Positions 54,408 through 63,408 of a DNA stretch of 64,000 nt are shown piece after piece. The stretch comes from Brevibacillus humidisoli. GTDB taxonomy: Bacteria > Bacillota > Bacilli > Brevibacillales > Brevibacillaceae. The position numbers and the translations under genes were made by a program. How positions within the stretch are numbered: position 1 is the first letter of the stretch; each line of letters starts with the position of its first letter. The notes beneath the pieces are model-generated. The model was given only the letters and a program-made list of their open reading frames with translations, made no database searches and was not told the DNA's origin. The stretch is from assembly GCF_020923435.1 (NCBI RefSeq), contig NZ_CP087263.1, positions 2,065,970 through 2,129,969 of the forward strand. Reading direction: 5' to 3'.

Positions 54408-55409
54408 TCACGCCTCATATACGTGGTCCAGTGCCGATTCCGGAGTTGGGTACGGTGCGTTTTCCGCATACTCCGTGGCCTCATCCACTTCTGCCTGGAC
54501 ACGTTCAGCGATCTCACGCTCTTTCTCCTCGTCCATCACACCTGCTTCTTTCAGGTAGGCGGCAAACTGCAAGATCGGGTCTTTTTTGCGCGCCTCATCT
54601 ACTTCCTCTCTGGTACGGTAGGTGCGATCATCATCGTCACTGGAATGGGGAACCAACCGATACGTAATCGCTTCAATCAGTGTGGGCCCTTCACCAGCCC
54701 GGGCGCGATCCACGGCCTGCTTCATGCTCTCATACACAGTGAGCGGGTCGTTCCCGTCAATCGTAATCCCCGGGAAGCCGTATCCAGCGGCCCGGTCCGA
54801 TACCCGCTCGCAGCCGAGCTGCTTCGTGACCGGCACCGAAATCGCATATTTGTTGTTTTCACAGAAGAAAATAACGGGAAGCTTATGCACGCCGGCGAAG
54901 TTGGCACCCTCGTGAAAATCTCCCTGGTTGCTTGACCCTTCCCCAAAAGAGGTAAACACCACCAAGTCTTTTTTCTGCATCTTGCCGGCCAGTGCAATGC
55001 CGACTGCATGGGGAACTTGGGTGGTAACCGGACTGGAACCTGTCAGGATGTTGTATTTTTTGCTGCCAAAGTGGCCGGGCATCTGCCGTCCGCCGCTGTT
55101 CGGATCTTCCGCCTTGGCGAATGCGGACAGCATGCAGTCGCGTGCTGTCTGGCCGAACACCAGCACCATCGCCAGATCACGGTAATACGGACAGAGGTAG
55201 TCTTTATCCTTTTGCAGGGCAAACGCCGCACCTACCTGTGCTGCCTCCTGCCCTTGGCAGGAGATGACAAACGGCACTTTTCCTGCCCGGTTCAACAGCC
55301 ACTGTCGCTCGTCAATCCGACGCGCCAGAAGCATATAATAATACATGTCAAGCACCTGTTGGTCAGTCAAGCCTACAGCGGCGTGACGGTTTTGGGTCGA
55401 TTTTGTCAT
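54408..55409 (-). CDS. bkdAA: Branched-chain 2-oxoacid dehydrogenase E1 alpha subunit
   Basis: 333 aa. Thiamine-diphosphate motif reads FGEGSSNQGDFHEGANFAG, ending in CENN, and the regulatory-loop region contains YRLVPHSSDDDD. The substrate type is taken from the operon (leucine dehydrogenase, lpd, E2) and from the BkdR activator. Lies 20 bases after lpd. Confidence 0.94.
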   Translation of the reverse strand: MTKSTQNRHAAVGLTDQQVLDMYYYMLLARRIDERQWLLNRAGKVPFVISCQGQEAAQVGAAFALQKDKDYLCPYYRDLAMVLVFGQTARDCMLSAFAKAEDPNSGGRQMPGHFGSKKYNILTGSSPVTTQVPHAVGIALAGKMQKKDLVVFTSFGEGSSNQGDFHEGANFAGVHKLPVIFFCENNKYAISVPVTKQLGCERVSDRAAGYGFPGITIDGNDPLTVYESMKQAVDRARAGEGPTLIEAITYRLVPHSSDDDDRTYRTREEVDEARKKDPILQFAAYLKEAGVMDEEKEREIAERVQAEVDEATEYAENAPYPTPESALDHVYEA

Positions 55410-55429
55410 CGGTATGCCCCCTTTATCAA

Positions 55430-56851
55430 TTAACTATGAATGGCGATTCCTTCAACGGCCAGCGCCGCTTCGCCAATCGCCTCGGACAGAGCGGGATGCG
55501 GATGGATCGCATGTGCGATCTCCCAGGGAGTTGCATCCAGCACCATCGCCAAACCTGCCTCGGAGATCAGGTCAGTCACGTTGGGTCCAATCATGTGCAC
55601 GCCCAACAAATCGTTTGTTTTGGCATCAGCAACCAGCTTGACAAAACCGTCGTTTTCACCGAAAACAAGTGCCTTGCCGAGCGGTTTGAAGCTGAACTTG
55701 CCTGTTTTGATCTCGTAACCCTGTGCCTTCGCCTCCGCTTCGGTCAGGCCAACACTGGCGATCTCCGGGCGGCTGTATGTACAGCGGGGCACCTTGGCGG
55801 GATCGAGCGGCTCTGGCGACAAACCAGCCATATGTTCAACAGCAATCGTGCCTTCACGGGCAGCGACATGAGCTAATTGGAGCCCGCCGATGCAGTCGCC
55901 GATCGCGTAGATGTGCGGCTCCGCCGTTTGGTAGTAAGCATTGACGGCGATCGCTCCCTGCTCTAGCTTGATCTCGGTCGCTTCCAATCCCAGACTCTCT
56001 ACATTAGGCTTTCGTCCGACGGAGACCAACACCTTCTCCGCCTCGAAACGCTGTTCACCCTCTCCGATAACAGCATGAACCTCTACGCTTCCCTCTGCTT
56101 TTTTCAGCGTGTCCGGCAGAACTTTGGCCCCGGTCACCACTTTTACCTTCCGCTTTTTCAACAGTCTGGTCATTTCACGGGAAATCTCTTCATCTTCGAG
56201 GGGCAAGATGCGCTCTGCATACTCCAGGATGGTCACCTCAACGCCAAAATCGCTTAACATCGAAGCCCACTCAATTCCAATCACACCTCCGCCGACAATC
56301 AAGATCGACTGAGGCAATTGGTCTAGCTGCAGCGCCTCGTCACTGGTAATCACGTATTCTCCATCAATTGCAAGTCCTGGCAGTGAACGCGGACTGGAAC
56401 CGGTCGCAATCATCAGAAAACGTGGGACAATCATCTCCTGTTCACCGTCTGCCATCTCCACACGCACGGCACCCGCCTGCGGCGAAAAAATCGACGGCCC
56501 CATCACCCTGCCGTATCCCTGATACAGCTTGATGTTGCCCTTCTTGATCAGATATTGTACGCCTTTATGCAGTTGGTCGATAATCCCTTGCTTGCGAGTC
56601 TGCACCTTGGAAAAGTCGAGGCTGACGTTTTCCGCGAGAACCCCGTACGCTTCACTCTGTTTCATCGTCGCATAGACTTCGGCGCTTCTCAACAACGCCT
56701 TCGACGGTATACAGCCGCGGTGCAGGCATGTACCGCCCAGCTTCTCCTTTTCGACGATTGCGACGCTCATCCCCAACTGTGCAGCGCGAATCGCTGCCAC
56801 ATATCCTCCTGTGCCGCCGCCAAGTACAACAAGATCATATTCTTGAGACAT
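55430..56851 (-). CDS. lpdV: Dihydrolipoyl dehydrogenase E3
   Basis: 473 aa flavoprotein. FAD loop VVLGGGTGGYVAAIRAAQLG, redox disulphide GGTCLHRGCIPSK, NAD loop ILIVGGGVIGIEWASML and C-terminal HAIHPHPALSE. It reoxidises the dihydrolipoyl group of E2. The ATG at 56851 follows AAAGGAG. A 197-base gap with a GC-rich hairpin separates it from bcd. Confidence 0.94.
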   Translation of the reverse strand: MSQEYDLVVLGGGTGGYVAAIRAAQLGMSVAIVEKEKLGGTCLHRGCIPSKALLRSAEVYATMKQSEAYGVLAENVSLDFSKVQTRKQGIIDQLHKGVQYLIKKGNIKLYQGYGRVMGPSIFSPQAGAVRVEMADGEQEMIVPRFLMIATGSSPRSLPGLAIDGEYVITSDEALQLDQLPQSILIVGGGVIGIEWASMLSDFGVEVTILEYAERILPLEDEEISREMTRLLKKRKVKVVTGAKVLPDTLKKAEGSVEVHAVIGEGEQRFEAEKVLVSVGRKPNVESLGLEATEIKLEQGAIAVNAYYQTAEPHIYAIGDCIGGLQLAHVAAREGTIAVEHMAGLSPEPLDPAKVPRCTYSRPEIASVGLTEAEAKAQGYEIKTGKFSFKPLGKALVFGENDGFVKLVADAKTNDLLGVHMIGPNVTDLISEAGLAMVLDATPWEIAHAIHPHPALSEAIGEAALAVEGIAIHS

Positions 56852-56972
56852 AGGGCTAATCTCCTTTATATCAGTTTGCCGTCGCATACCCCTAGTACGC
56901 TCCCAAGCCACTGTATCCTGCCTTTTCACAGGACTGGCCAAGATGCGCAAACTGGCTATCTGCCATCATCGG

Positions 56973-56997
56973 GCGGCTGCCGTGTAGCAGCCGCCGC
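56973..56997 (-). promoter_or_regulatory. GC-rich hairpin between bcd and lpdV
   Basis: GGCGGCTGC / GCAGCCGCC stem around a 5-6 base loop, without a T-run. It probably acts as an mRNA-processing or stability element and allows bcd to be expressed above the E3/E1/E2 genes. In B. subtilis the butyrate kinase gene (buk) lies at this point; no trace of it is seen here. Confidence 0.55.
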
Positions 56998-57048
56998 AAC
57001 GACCAAATGCGAGAAGAGGCAAATCCTTACCTCTCCCATCATACCTGA

Positions 57049-58143
57049 CTATCTGGATAAAATCGACTTTTCGTTTCTCACAAACATACTGCGGGAGCTG
57101 GCGATCCGGGCGATTCGCTCTTCTGCCATTCGGTCAGCCGCCTGATAGGAGGGAATCCCTTCACGCTCGGCAATTTCAAACAAACGCATGATATTATCGT
57201 AGATCCCTTCTACTTTTTTCAATGCCCTTTCACGGTTGTACCCCTGTAATTCGTCAGCGACATTGATCAATCCTCCAGCATTGATGACGTAGTCCGGAGC
57301 ATAGATAATCCCCTTTTCGTGGATCAGATCGCCATGGCGCTCTTCTTTCAACTGATTGTTCGCTGCGCCGGCAATCACCTTCGCCTTGAGCAGCGGAATG
57401 GTGTCGTCATTGACCACTGCACCCAGTGCACAGGGTGAGAAAATGTCGCACTCGACAGAAAAGATCTCCTGAACGCCGACTGCTTTGGCTCCAAAGTCGG
57501 CCACCGCTCTGCTGACATTTTCCTCATTGATATCGGTAACCACCAAGTGGGCTCCTTCTTCATGCAGGTGCTTGCAGAGATTGTATGCGACATTGCCTAC
57601 CCCTTGTACAGCGACTACCTTGTCTGACAAACTGTCGCTGCCATAAGCCACCTTGGCCGCTGCCTTCATCCCGCGATAGACGCCGTATGCCGTCACAGGC
57701 GACGGATTGCCGCTGGAACCAAATGCAGGAGAGACGCCTGTGACAAAATCAGTCTCTTCGTGGATCATGTCCATATCTGCGACGGTGGTTCCCACGTCCT
57801 CAGCGGTGATATAACGCCCATTCAACCCTTGAATATAGCGGCCAAATGCACGGAACAAGGCTTCACTTTTGTCTGTTTTGGGGTTGCCGATAATGACTGC
57901 TTTTCCACCTCCGAGATTAAGTCCGGCTGCGGCTGCCTTATATGTCATGCCACGCGCCAGACGCAGTGCATCAATAACTGCCTCTTCCTCGGAGTTGTAG
58001 GTCCACATCCGGGTTCCTCCGAGAGCCGGCCCCAGTGTGGTATCGTGAATTGCAATAATCGCCCGCAAACCTGACGATTGATCATGGCAAAGCAGCAGTT
58101 GTTCATAATCATACCGTTGCATGTATTCAAAAATCTGCATCAT
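57049..58143 (-). CDS. bcd: Leucine dehydrogenase
   Basis: 364 aa, NAD-dependent amino acid dehydrogenase. Substrate loop [13 protein letters not shown], catalytic Lys in [12 protein letters not shown], Rossmann loop [20 protein letters not shown]. It deaminates leucine, isoleucine and valine to the 2-oxoacids used by the Bkd complex. First gene after the sigma-54 promoter. GGAGGG precedes two adjacent ATG codons. Confidence 0.95.
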   Translation of the reverse strand: MMQIFEYMQRYDYEQLLLCHDQSSGLRAIIAIHDTTLGPALGGTRMWTYNSEEEAVIDALRLARGMTYKAAAAGLNLGGGKAVIIGNPKTDKSEALFRAFGRYIQGLNGRYITAEDVGTTVADMDMIHEETDFVTGVSPAFGSSGNPSPVTAYGVYRGMKAAAKVAYGSDSLSDKVVAVQGVGNVAYNLCKHLHEEGAHLVVTDINEENVSRAVADFGAKAVGVQEIFSVECDIFSPCALGAVVNDDTIPLLKAKVIAGAANNQLKEERHGDLIHEKGIIYAPDYVINAGGLINVADELQGYNRERALKKVEGIYDNIMRLFEIAEREGIPSYQAADRMAEERIARIASSRSMFVRNEKSILSR

Positions 58144-58226
58144 CGGTCCCTCCGTCGTTCGGTCTCATTCTGAAACAGCTTCATAGCATATAGGGTTTAC
58201 TCTCATTACATCCACTATGTAGCTTT

Positions 58227-58242
58227 TGCAATGAGCGTGCCA
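58227..58242 (-). promoter_or_regulatory. Sigma-54 promoter of the bcd-bkd operon
   Basis: TGGCAC-GCTCA-TTGCA (58242 down to 58227): exact match to the -24/-12 consensus with correct 5-base spacing. Start of transcription expected near 58215, about 70 bases before bcd. A cre-like TGTAAGCGCTTTAT at 58258-58271 (12 of 14 matches) just upstream could allow CcpA repression, at low confidence. Confidence 0.93.
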
Positions 58243-58305
58243 AAACGGAGATAAAAATGTAAGCGCTTTATTTTTGGTGCTCCCTCGCTGCCAGCCCATA
58301 AAGAA

Positions 58306-58345
58306 GCACGCAAAAAGATGCAGGTTGCTGCAACATTTTGCGTGC
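58306..58345. promoter_or_regulatory. Candidate BkdR upstream activating site
   Basis: A 40-bp imperfect palindrome: perfect 10-bp outer arms GCACGCAAAA / TTTTGCGTGC and inner TGCAG / CTGCA. It is centred about 110 bp upstream of the predicted start of transcription, where enhancer-binding proteins usually bind. It could alternatively end bkdR transcription, but no T-run follows. Confidence 0.6.
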
Positions 58346-58371
58346 AAGAAAATGCACAAGCCATTTTGTTT

Positions 58372-58389
58372 ACATAATAATTATTATGT
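58372..58389. other. Perfect 18-bp AT-rich palindrome
   Basis: ACATAATAATTATTATGT, between the bkdR stop and the putative activating site. It resembles an operator for a dimeric regulator; which one is not clear. Confidence 0.5.
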
Positions 58390-58440
58390 TATGAAGATAA
58401 CATGCACACTTTGGATCAGAGTAACAGATTTTGCTACCTG

Positions 58441-60492
58441 CTACTCGATACCAAGCTTCTCCAGCTTGTAGTAGAGGCTGCGGATCGATATCCCTAGGCG
58501 ACGGGCTGTCTCCGTACGGTTTCCCTCACAAGCGGCGAGCACTGTGGCGATGTGCTTTCGCTCCGCCTCCTCCAATACCTCTTTCAAAGAAAGCGCAGCT
58601 GCCGTAGAGGACCTACCCCGCTCTCCAGCCGCTTCTTCCAGGCTGCTGCCGAGGGGCGGCAGATGCTCCGGCTCAATGCACGTTTCGCTGAACTTCATGT
58701 TGATCATCGCCCGCCCCAGTACATTTTCCAACTCCCGCACGTTTCCCGGCCAGTGATAAGCGCGTAGAATCTGCAGCGTCTCGTCCGCGATTTGCTTGAC
58801 GTTACGACCGTACTCCTGGTTGTGCTTGCGCAGCACGTGCATAACCAGCGGCCTGATATCTTCCTGGCGCTGCCTGAGCGGCGGGATGTGGATGGGGACC
58901 ACTTGAAGCCGGTAGTACAAATCCTCGCGGAACCGGCCTGCTTGAATTGCCGATTCCAGGTTCACATGGGTCGCCGCGATCACCCGCACATCGATCGGTG
59001 TTGCCTTGGTCGCGCCGACACGGACGATTTCCCTCTCTTGCAGCACCCGCAGCAGTTTGGCCTGCATGCTCATGGAGAGCTCGCCAATCTCATCGAGGAA
59101 AATCGTACCGCCGCTGGCTTCCTCAAACAAGCCGCGCTTCCCGCCCCGCCTGGCCCCGGTAAACGAACCTTCTTCATAGCCGAACAGTTCGCTTTCTAGA
59201 AGGGATTCTGAAATGGCCGCACAGTTGACCCGGATGAACTGGTTGTACTTCCGTTCACTGGCGTTGTGAATCGCGTGGGCAAACAACTCTTTTCCCGTCC
59301 CCGATTCGCCCCGCAGCAGGACGGTCGCTGGTGTCAGTGCCGCCTTTTTGGCTTGTTCGATGGCCACCCGCATCGGCTCACTCTCACCAGTGATTTCTTC
59401 AAACGTGTACTTCGCCTCTAGCGTACGGATGATCCGTTTCGCCTTCTCCAGTTCTTCGGTTAAGCTCTTAAACTCGGTAATATCGTGGATCACACCGACA
59501 CTGCCTTTTAATACCCCATCGACCATCACCGGCGCGACATTGACAATCACGTCCTTCCGCTTTGGTCCTAGTTTCATCGGAACGCCCCGCACCGGCTTTT
59601 GTGTCTTCAACACCTGCATGTGCATGCTCTCTCCCTCCGAGATGTCGACGGTAGCCGGTTTTCCGATCACATCTTCTTCGGTAAGCCCGGTAATCCGAGT
59701 GTAAGCCGGGTTGATCAGCAGACCGTTTCCGTCACCATCTACAACGGAGATTGCTTCATCTGAGCAGTTGATGATCGCCTGCAGCATGCTTTTCAATTCC
59801 TTCAAATCGGTAACTTCTTCTGCCAGGCTCATGATCTCGGTAATGTCACGGAAAACAGCTACAGCACCAACAGGCTCCCCGCGTTCGTCCCGCACCGGAA
59901 CGCGGTTCGTGATAATCCGTGTATGGTTAGGCAAGACCTGCTCCTGATTCAACTCCGGCTGTCCCGTCTCTAGCACAATGTGCAGGCGGGTATTGGGAAT
60001 GCTCGCGGACGCTTCGGTGCCCAGTACGTCCTTTGCCTTGATTCCCATCAATCGCTCTGCTGCTTTGTTGAACAAGGTGATAATACCCTGTGCGTTAACG
60101 GCGATAATCGCGTCATGCGTGGAGTCCAGCATCGTATCGTATTCCCGCTGACTGTCCGTCAGTTTGGCGATCAACTGCTCACGCTCATGGATCAAACGCA
60201 TAATCAGGCTGGTAAAGGTACCGGGAATCAATACGGTAGCGTCCGGTTTCTTGTGCAAAATATCTTCATAAGCGACTGGGTCTCCCGTCGCTTCCAAAAT
60301 CACGTCCACTTGTGCCAGATACGGTTGGTAATCGGTCGCCACTTCGATGCCATACTCCCTTGCCAGGGCGAGCCCCGGCGCATCCTGACGACGGTCGACC
60401 AATGCGACCACCTGAATCTTCTCCATTTTCTGCAAAACCTGCAAAAGAGCTGTTCCACCTCGACCTGCTCCGACGATCAGGAGTTTATGCAT
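58441..60492 (-). CDS. bkdR: Sigma-54-dependent activator BkdR
   Basis: About 683 aa. An N-terminal Rossmann-like dinucleotide-binding region (1-105, LLIVGAGRGGTALLQVL), two PAS domains (about 118-220 and 235-345), an AAA+ domain (about 370-600) with Walker A GESGTGKE, sigma-54 loop GSFTGA and Walker B GTIFLDEIGE, then a Fis-type helix-turn-helix (NRTETARRLGISIRSLYYKL). It should activate the adjacent bcd-bkd operon on branched-chain amino acid signals. ATG at 60492 after AGAGGTGAGG. Confidence 0.93.
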   Translation of the reverse strand: MHKLLIVGAGRGGTALLQVLQKMEKIQVVALVDRRQDAPGLALAREYGIEVATDYQPYLAQVDVILEATGDPVAYEDILHKKPDATVLIPGTFTSLIMRLIHEREQLIAKLTDSQREYDTMLDSTHDAIIAVNAQGIITLFNKAAERLMGIKAKDVLGTEASASIPNTRLHIVLETGQPELNQEQVLPNHTRIITNRVPVRDERGEPVGAVAVFRDITEIMSLAEEVTDLKELKSMLQAIINCSDEAISVVDGDGNGLLINPAYTRITGLTEEDVIGKPATVDISEGESMHMQVLKTQKPVRGVPMKLGPKRKDVIVNVAPVMVDGVLKGSVGVIHDITEFKSLTEELEKAKRIIRTLEAKYTFEEITGESEPMRVAIEQAKKAALTPATVLLRGESGTGKELFAHAIHNASERKYNQFIRVNCAAISESLLESELFGYEEGSFTGARRGGKRGLFEEASGGTIFLDEIGELSMSMQAKLLRVLQEREIVRVGATKATPIDVRVIAATHVNLESAIQAGRFREDLYYRLQVVPIHIPPLRQRQEDIRPLVMHVLRKHNQEYGRNVKQIADETLQILRAYHWPGNVRELENVLGRAMINMKFSETCIEPEHLPPLGSSLEEAAGERGRSSTAAALSLKEVLEEAERKHIATVLAACEGNRTETARRLGISIRSLYYKLEKLGIE

Positions 60493-60606
60493 TCCCTCAC
60501 CTCTTTTCCGCATCCTCCCCAATTGTACCCCATTTTACGGTTCAATGGACAAGGGCGGAGGAATGTTTTAAGATGAGTGATAGTGTAAAAAAAGGATGTG
60601 ACTGCG

Positions 60607-60882
60607 ATGCTGGGCCAAAAGCTGGTTGCTCTGTTGATTATGCTGGTACCGGCTGCAATTGCCGTATACGGAATCAAGTTGATGCGAGACACGTTTTACC
60701 TCGCCTTTGATCCAGAATACACCGGTGGGAGCTTGTGGGGGCCATTCTTGTTTGGACTATTGCTTTTTGTCGTACCTGTCTTCTTTATCGGAGGGTTCAT
60801 CCTGCACCACGACCGCAAGCGGAACCGCGTCCAGCCCCGCTTTATGAAGCGGGAACCGGATGAAGAAGATGAAGAAGTGTAA
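60607..60882 (+). CDS. yqzF: YqzF-type membrane protein (DUF2627)
   Basis: About 91 aa with two membrane segments (residues 5-24 and 48-70) around a conserved RDTFYLAFDPEYTGGSLWGP loop and a highly acidic tail (EPDEEDEEV). Function unknown. It lies divergent from bkdR, as in B. subtilis. ATG at 60607 preceded by AAGGATGTG. A terminator follows at 60907. Confidence 0.85.
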   Translation: MLGQKLVALLIMLVPAAIAVYGIKLMRDTFYLAFDPEYTGGSLWGPFLFGLLLFVVPVFFIGGFILHHDRKRNRVQPRFMKREPDEEDEEV

Positions 60883-60906
60883 CCGAGAGAATAAAGGATG
60901 GGCGTC

Positions 60907-60949
60907 ACCTGTCCCGGCTGTATTTCCAGCTGTGGGCAGGTCTTTTTTT
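60907..60949 (+). terminator. Terminator of yqzF
   Basis: Stem ACCTGTCC-CGGCTG / CAGCTG-TGGGCAGGT with one wobble and a 6-base loop, then CTTTTTTTG. Confidence 0.88.
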
Positions 60950-61012
60950 GCTCCGCTAGCGAGGCTGCAGGCAACTTGGGAAAAATGATGGCCAGAAGAG
61001 GCAAAAAAACAG

Positions 61013-61043
61013 TTGAACTTGACGTTACGTCATCTTTTATACT
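61013..61043 (+). promoter_or_regulatory. MerR-type promoter with dyad operator
   Basis: TTGAAC (61013-61018), an unusually long 19-bp spacer, TATACT (61038-61043). The spacer contains a perfect dyad TGACGT-T-ACGTCA (61020-61032). This is the layout expected for MerR-family autoregulation. Confidence 0.8.
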
Positions 61044-61074
61044 ACTACTCATACAACAGAAAGGGAGAAGCGTT

Positions 61075-61827
61075 ATGGACATGATTTCGATCAAAGAATT
61101 GAAACGGAAGACCGGAATCACCGACCGTACACTGCGTTATTACGATTCGCTCGGATTACTGCGGCCGTCCGGGAGCACACCCGGAGGGCACCGTCTCTAT
61201 TCGCAGCAGGATATAGAGAAGCTCTATGTGATCCTGTTCCTCAAACAGCTTGGATTCCGCCTGTCTGACATTCAACAGATGCTGGACATGCAGACGTGGA
61301 GTTGGGAAAGCTATCTGGAAAGACAGTTGCAACTGGTGCGTGAACAAATAGCAGAGTGGCAGGTGAGAGAACGGCGCCTGCAGGAGATCGTAACCATCGC
61401 CCGGTTTGAGGGAGGCTTGAAAACACCACTACTCTATGAATTGATCCAATTATCCATGCAGCCATCCTCCGTGCGCGACGAGTTCCGCAAAACCCATTTT
61501 AGCGAGAAAGAACGGGAGCTGATCCTCCGTCTGCCCAATACGGCACGAAATGACGAGGTGAGCCGTGAATGGATGGGGTTGCTTGATGAAGCACGCCGAC
61601 GACTACGGGACGATCCCGCTTCCCCGGAAGTGCAGCAGCTTGTGGAACGGATGATCATAAGTACGGAGAAGCTGCTCGACGGAGACGAACAGCTGATGAA
61701 GAAGTTGTGGGATATTCGGAAGTCACCGGAGCAATCACGCCAGATGCATTTGTATCCCCTAGAGCCAGAACTGCTAGCCTTTCTCGACAAAGCGTTCGAC
61801 ATCTACGAACAGCGACATACAAAGTAG
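61075..61827 (+). CDS. MerR family transcriptional regulator
   Basis: About 250 aa. Winged helix at residues 1-70 (ISIKELKRKTGITDRTLRYY; LRPSGSTPGGHRLYSQQDIE), a coiled-coil dimerisation helix (about 78-120) and a 130-residue C-terminal domain that is all-helical and rich in Glu/Arg/Leu, recalling TipAS-like effector domains. ATG at 61075 follows AAAGGGAG; the frame open to 60898 crosses the yqzF terminator and is not coding. It probably autoregulates and controls the membrane protein 39 bases downstream. Confidence 0.88.
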   Translation: MDMISIKELKRKTGITDRTLRYYDSLGLLRPSGSTPGGHRLYSQQDIEKLYVILFLKQLGFRLSDIQQMLDMQTWSWESYLERQLQLVREQIAEWQVRERRLQEIVTIARFEGGLKTPLLYELIQLSMQPSSVRDEFRKTHFSEKERELILRLPNTARNDEVSREWMGLLDEARRRLRDDPASPEVQQLVERMIISTEKLLDGDEQLMKKLWDIRKSPEQSRQMHLYPLEPELLAFLDKAFDIYEQRHTK

Positions 61828-61866
61828 CCGCTTGTATCATAGAAGCGAAAGACAAGGAGTGGAACA

Positions 61867-62520
61867 ATGGTCGATTTTGTCCTAGATCATAAATGGACGT
61901 TTTTTGTTCTTGGCGAAGTCATTTTCTGGGGCAGTATCCTCAGTTTCTTATTCTTTCGCTACTGGTTAGGGTTGGTTGGATACAGCAGCGTGTTTCTTCT
62001 CCTGTTCTTGGCCAGCGATCTCTGGCTGCTGTTTATCGGGGTGCTTGATTATTTGCGTACAGGAACCATTGAGACCTTCCAAGTCGTCATCTTCCTGTTC
62101 CTTCTCTACGCTGTGGTATACGGAAAGAAAGACTTGGCGCGACTCGACTCTTTTGTCAGAAGACGGGTGGCGACGTGGAAAGGCATCCCTTTGCCTGATG
62201 AAGAAACAGGTCAGATGAAACGAAGCTCGTACGGCTTTGCCCATACTCGGAAGGAATTGCGAAAGTTTGCGATCCACCTCCTGCTGTACATCGTCGTGAT
62301 GGGTGGTATGGCCCTGCTCTTCGGACTGCGCAGCATCAGTGAACTGCCTGCCGAGCCAGACGTTCCCCTGCCCGTGCGGTATGCCTTGAGCGGATTTTTT
62401 CAGAATGAGACAGCTAGTTTCTTCGGCCGGATCTGGAGTGTCGTCTTATTGATAGACGGAATCATCACCCTATCTTACGTCGTCTTTCCGAAAAAGAGGA
62501 GAGAAAAAAGCCATTACTGA
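61867..62520 (+). CDS. Membrane protein of unknown function
   Basis: 217 aa with about five hydrophobic segments (residues 10-30, 35-58, 70-88, 137-157, 190-208) and a basic loop at 90-135. I do not recognise the family. The ATG follows AAGGAG at good spacing, and the gene is downstream of merR on the same strand, so it is probably its target. It converges with the next gene, with 12 bases between. Confidence 0.65.
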   Translation: MVDFVLDHKWTFFVLGEVIFWGSILSFLFFRYWLGLVGYSSVFLLLFLASDLWLLFIGVLDYLRTGTIETFQVVIFLFLLYAVVYGKKDLARLDSFVRRRVATWKGIPLPDEETGQMKRSSYGFAHTRKELRKFAIHLLLYIVVMGGMALLFGLRSISELPAEPDVPLPVRYALSGFFQNETASFFGRIWSVVLLIDGIITLSYVVFPKKRREKSHY

Positions 62521-62532
62521 AGGGGACATGGC

Positions 62533-63408
62533 TTACACCGGCCGTCCCCACTCATCAAGTCGCCTAAGCAGCGGAACCGCTTCGATAATCCGGGTAAACG
62601 AGATCATCTCGGCCAGCAGGTGCAGTACAATCAAGACGATCAGTACGGCTGCCTTGGCCGTAAACGGCAGTACCAGCAACGAACCAAACCCTAGCAAAAA
62701 CCCAAGGTAGTTGGCCCCTGCATCTCCCAGCATCATCTGTCCGCGAGCATCGGGACCAAAAAAAAGAATGCTGGCTGTCATCACCGGTAGGATCCATACC
62801 CAGACGGCAGGAGAAAAGAGTAAGGAAGGAACGGTAGTCAGCAAGGCGGCTGCTGACAGCCAAAAGGCTTTGAGCGCCCGTGTTGGACGCAGGTCAAATA
62901 AATTGATCAAGTTGCTGAATAGAGCCAACAGCCCGGCATGAACCAGGACCTCCTCTACTCCTTGTGAGAGGGCGATGCTGAGCAGCAGTGCCGTCAATCC
63001 GCCCCCTACACATTTGACCAGACCGCTGGTTAGCCGCCGCTCCGACCAGAAAGCATGGAGATGTCCGCGGAACCCCTTGTTGCTCCCATCGTTGGCCCGG
63101 TCATCCTGCCAGCCTAATAGCAGCATGATCAAGGACCCGCAGCAGAACAAGAGAAACGTCGGCCCATCTACGACGATGCCGCCGGTCAACCAGCCAAGAC
63201 TGGTCACGATCAGCATCGCAAGCGTCGCTGCACTGGCCAGCAGCATCCCCCCAGAAGTGGGAATCCGCTTGTTTCGATAATTTCTGCGCACCAATCCCTG
63301 GCGAATTAGTCCCCACCTAAAGCGGCGATAGCACAGGAGGTGGCAGCACACGGGAATCAGCACAGAGAGAAGCAGCAGCCAGGAGGTGTCTCTCCAACTC
63401 CCGCTCAT
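62533..63408 (-). CDS. MraY/WecA-like polyprenyl-phosphate glycosyltransferase (family 4)
   Basis: About 291 aa, ten or so membrane segments. Family motifs: RIPTSGGMLL near residue 50, LGWQDDRAND, FSNLINLFDLRPTRALK and LGDAGANYLGFLLGFG. It should transfer a phosphosugar to a polyprenyl carrier in wall, teichuronic or capsule synthesis; true MraY or TagO assignment is unlikely from divergence and context. It overlaps the upstream GT2 gene by one ATGA. The frame open to 63492 lacks a ribosome site. Confidence 0.8.
   Translation of the reverse strand: MSGSWRDTSWLLLLSVLIPVCCHLLCYRRFRWGLIRQGLVRRNYRNKRIPTSGGMLLASAATLAMLIVTSLGWLTGGIVVDGPTFLLFCCGSLIMLLLGWQDDRANDGSNKGFRGHLHAFWSERRLTSGLVKCVGGGLTALLLSIALSQGVEEVLVHAGLLALFSNLINLFDLRPTRALKAFWLSAAALLTTVPSLLFSPAVWVWILPVMTASILFFGPDARGQMMLGDAGANYLGFLLGFGSLLVLPFTAKAAVLIVLIVLHLLAEMISFTRIIEAVPLLRRLDEWGRPV

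Noticed and set aside
60898-61074. 59-residue N-terminal extension of the MerR regulator
   Set aside because: It would cross the yqzF terminator and the MerR-type promoter; AAAGGGAG before the ATG at 61075 gives the canonical N-terminus.
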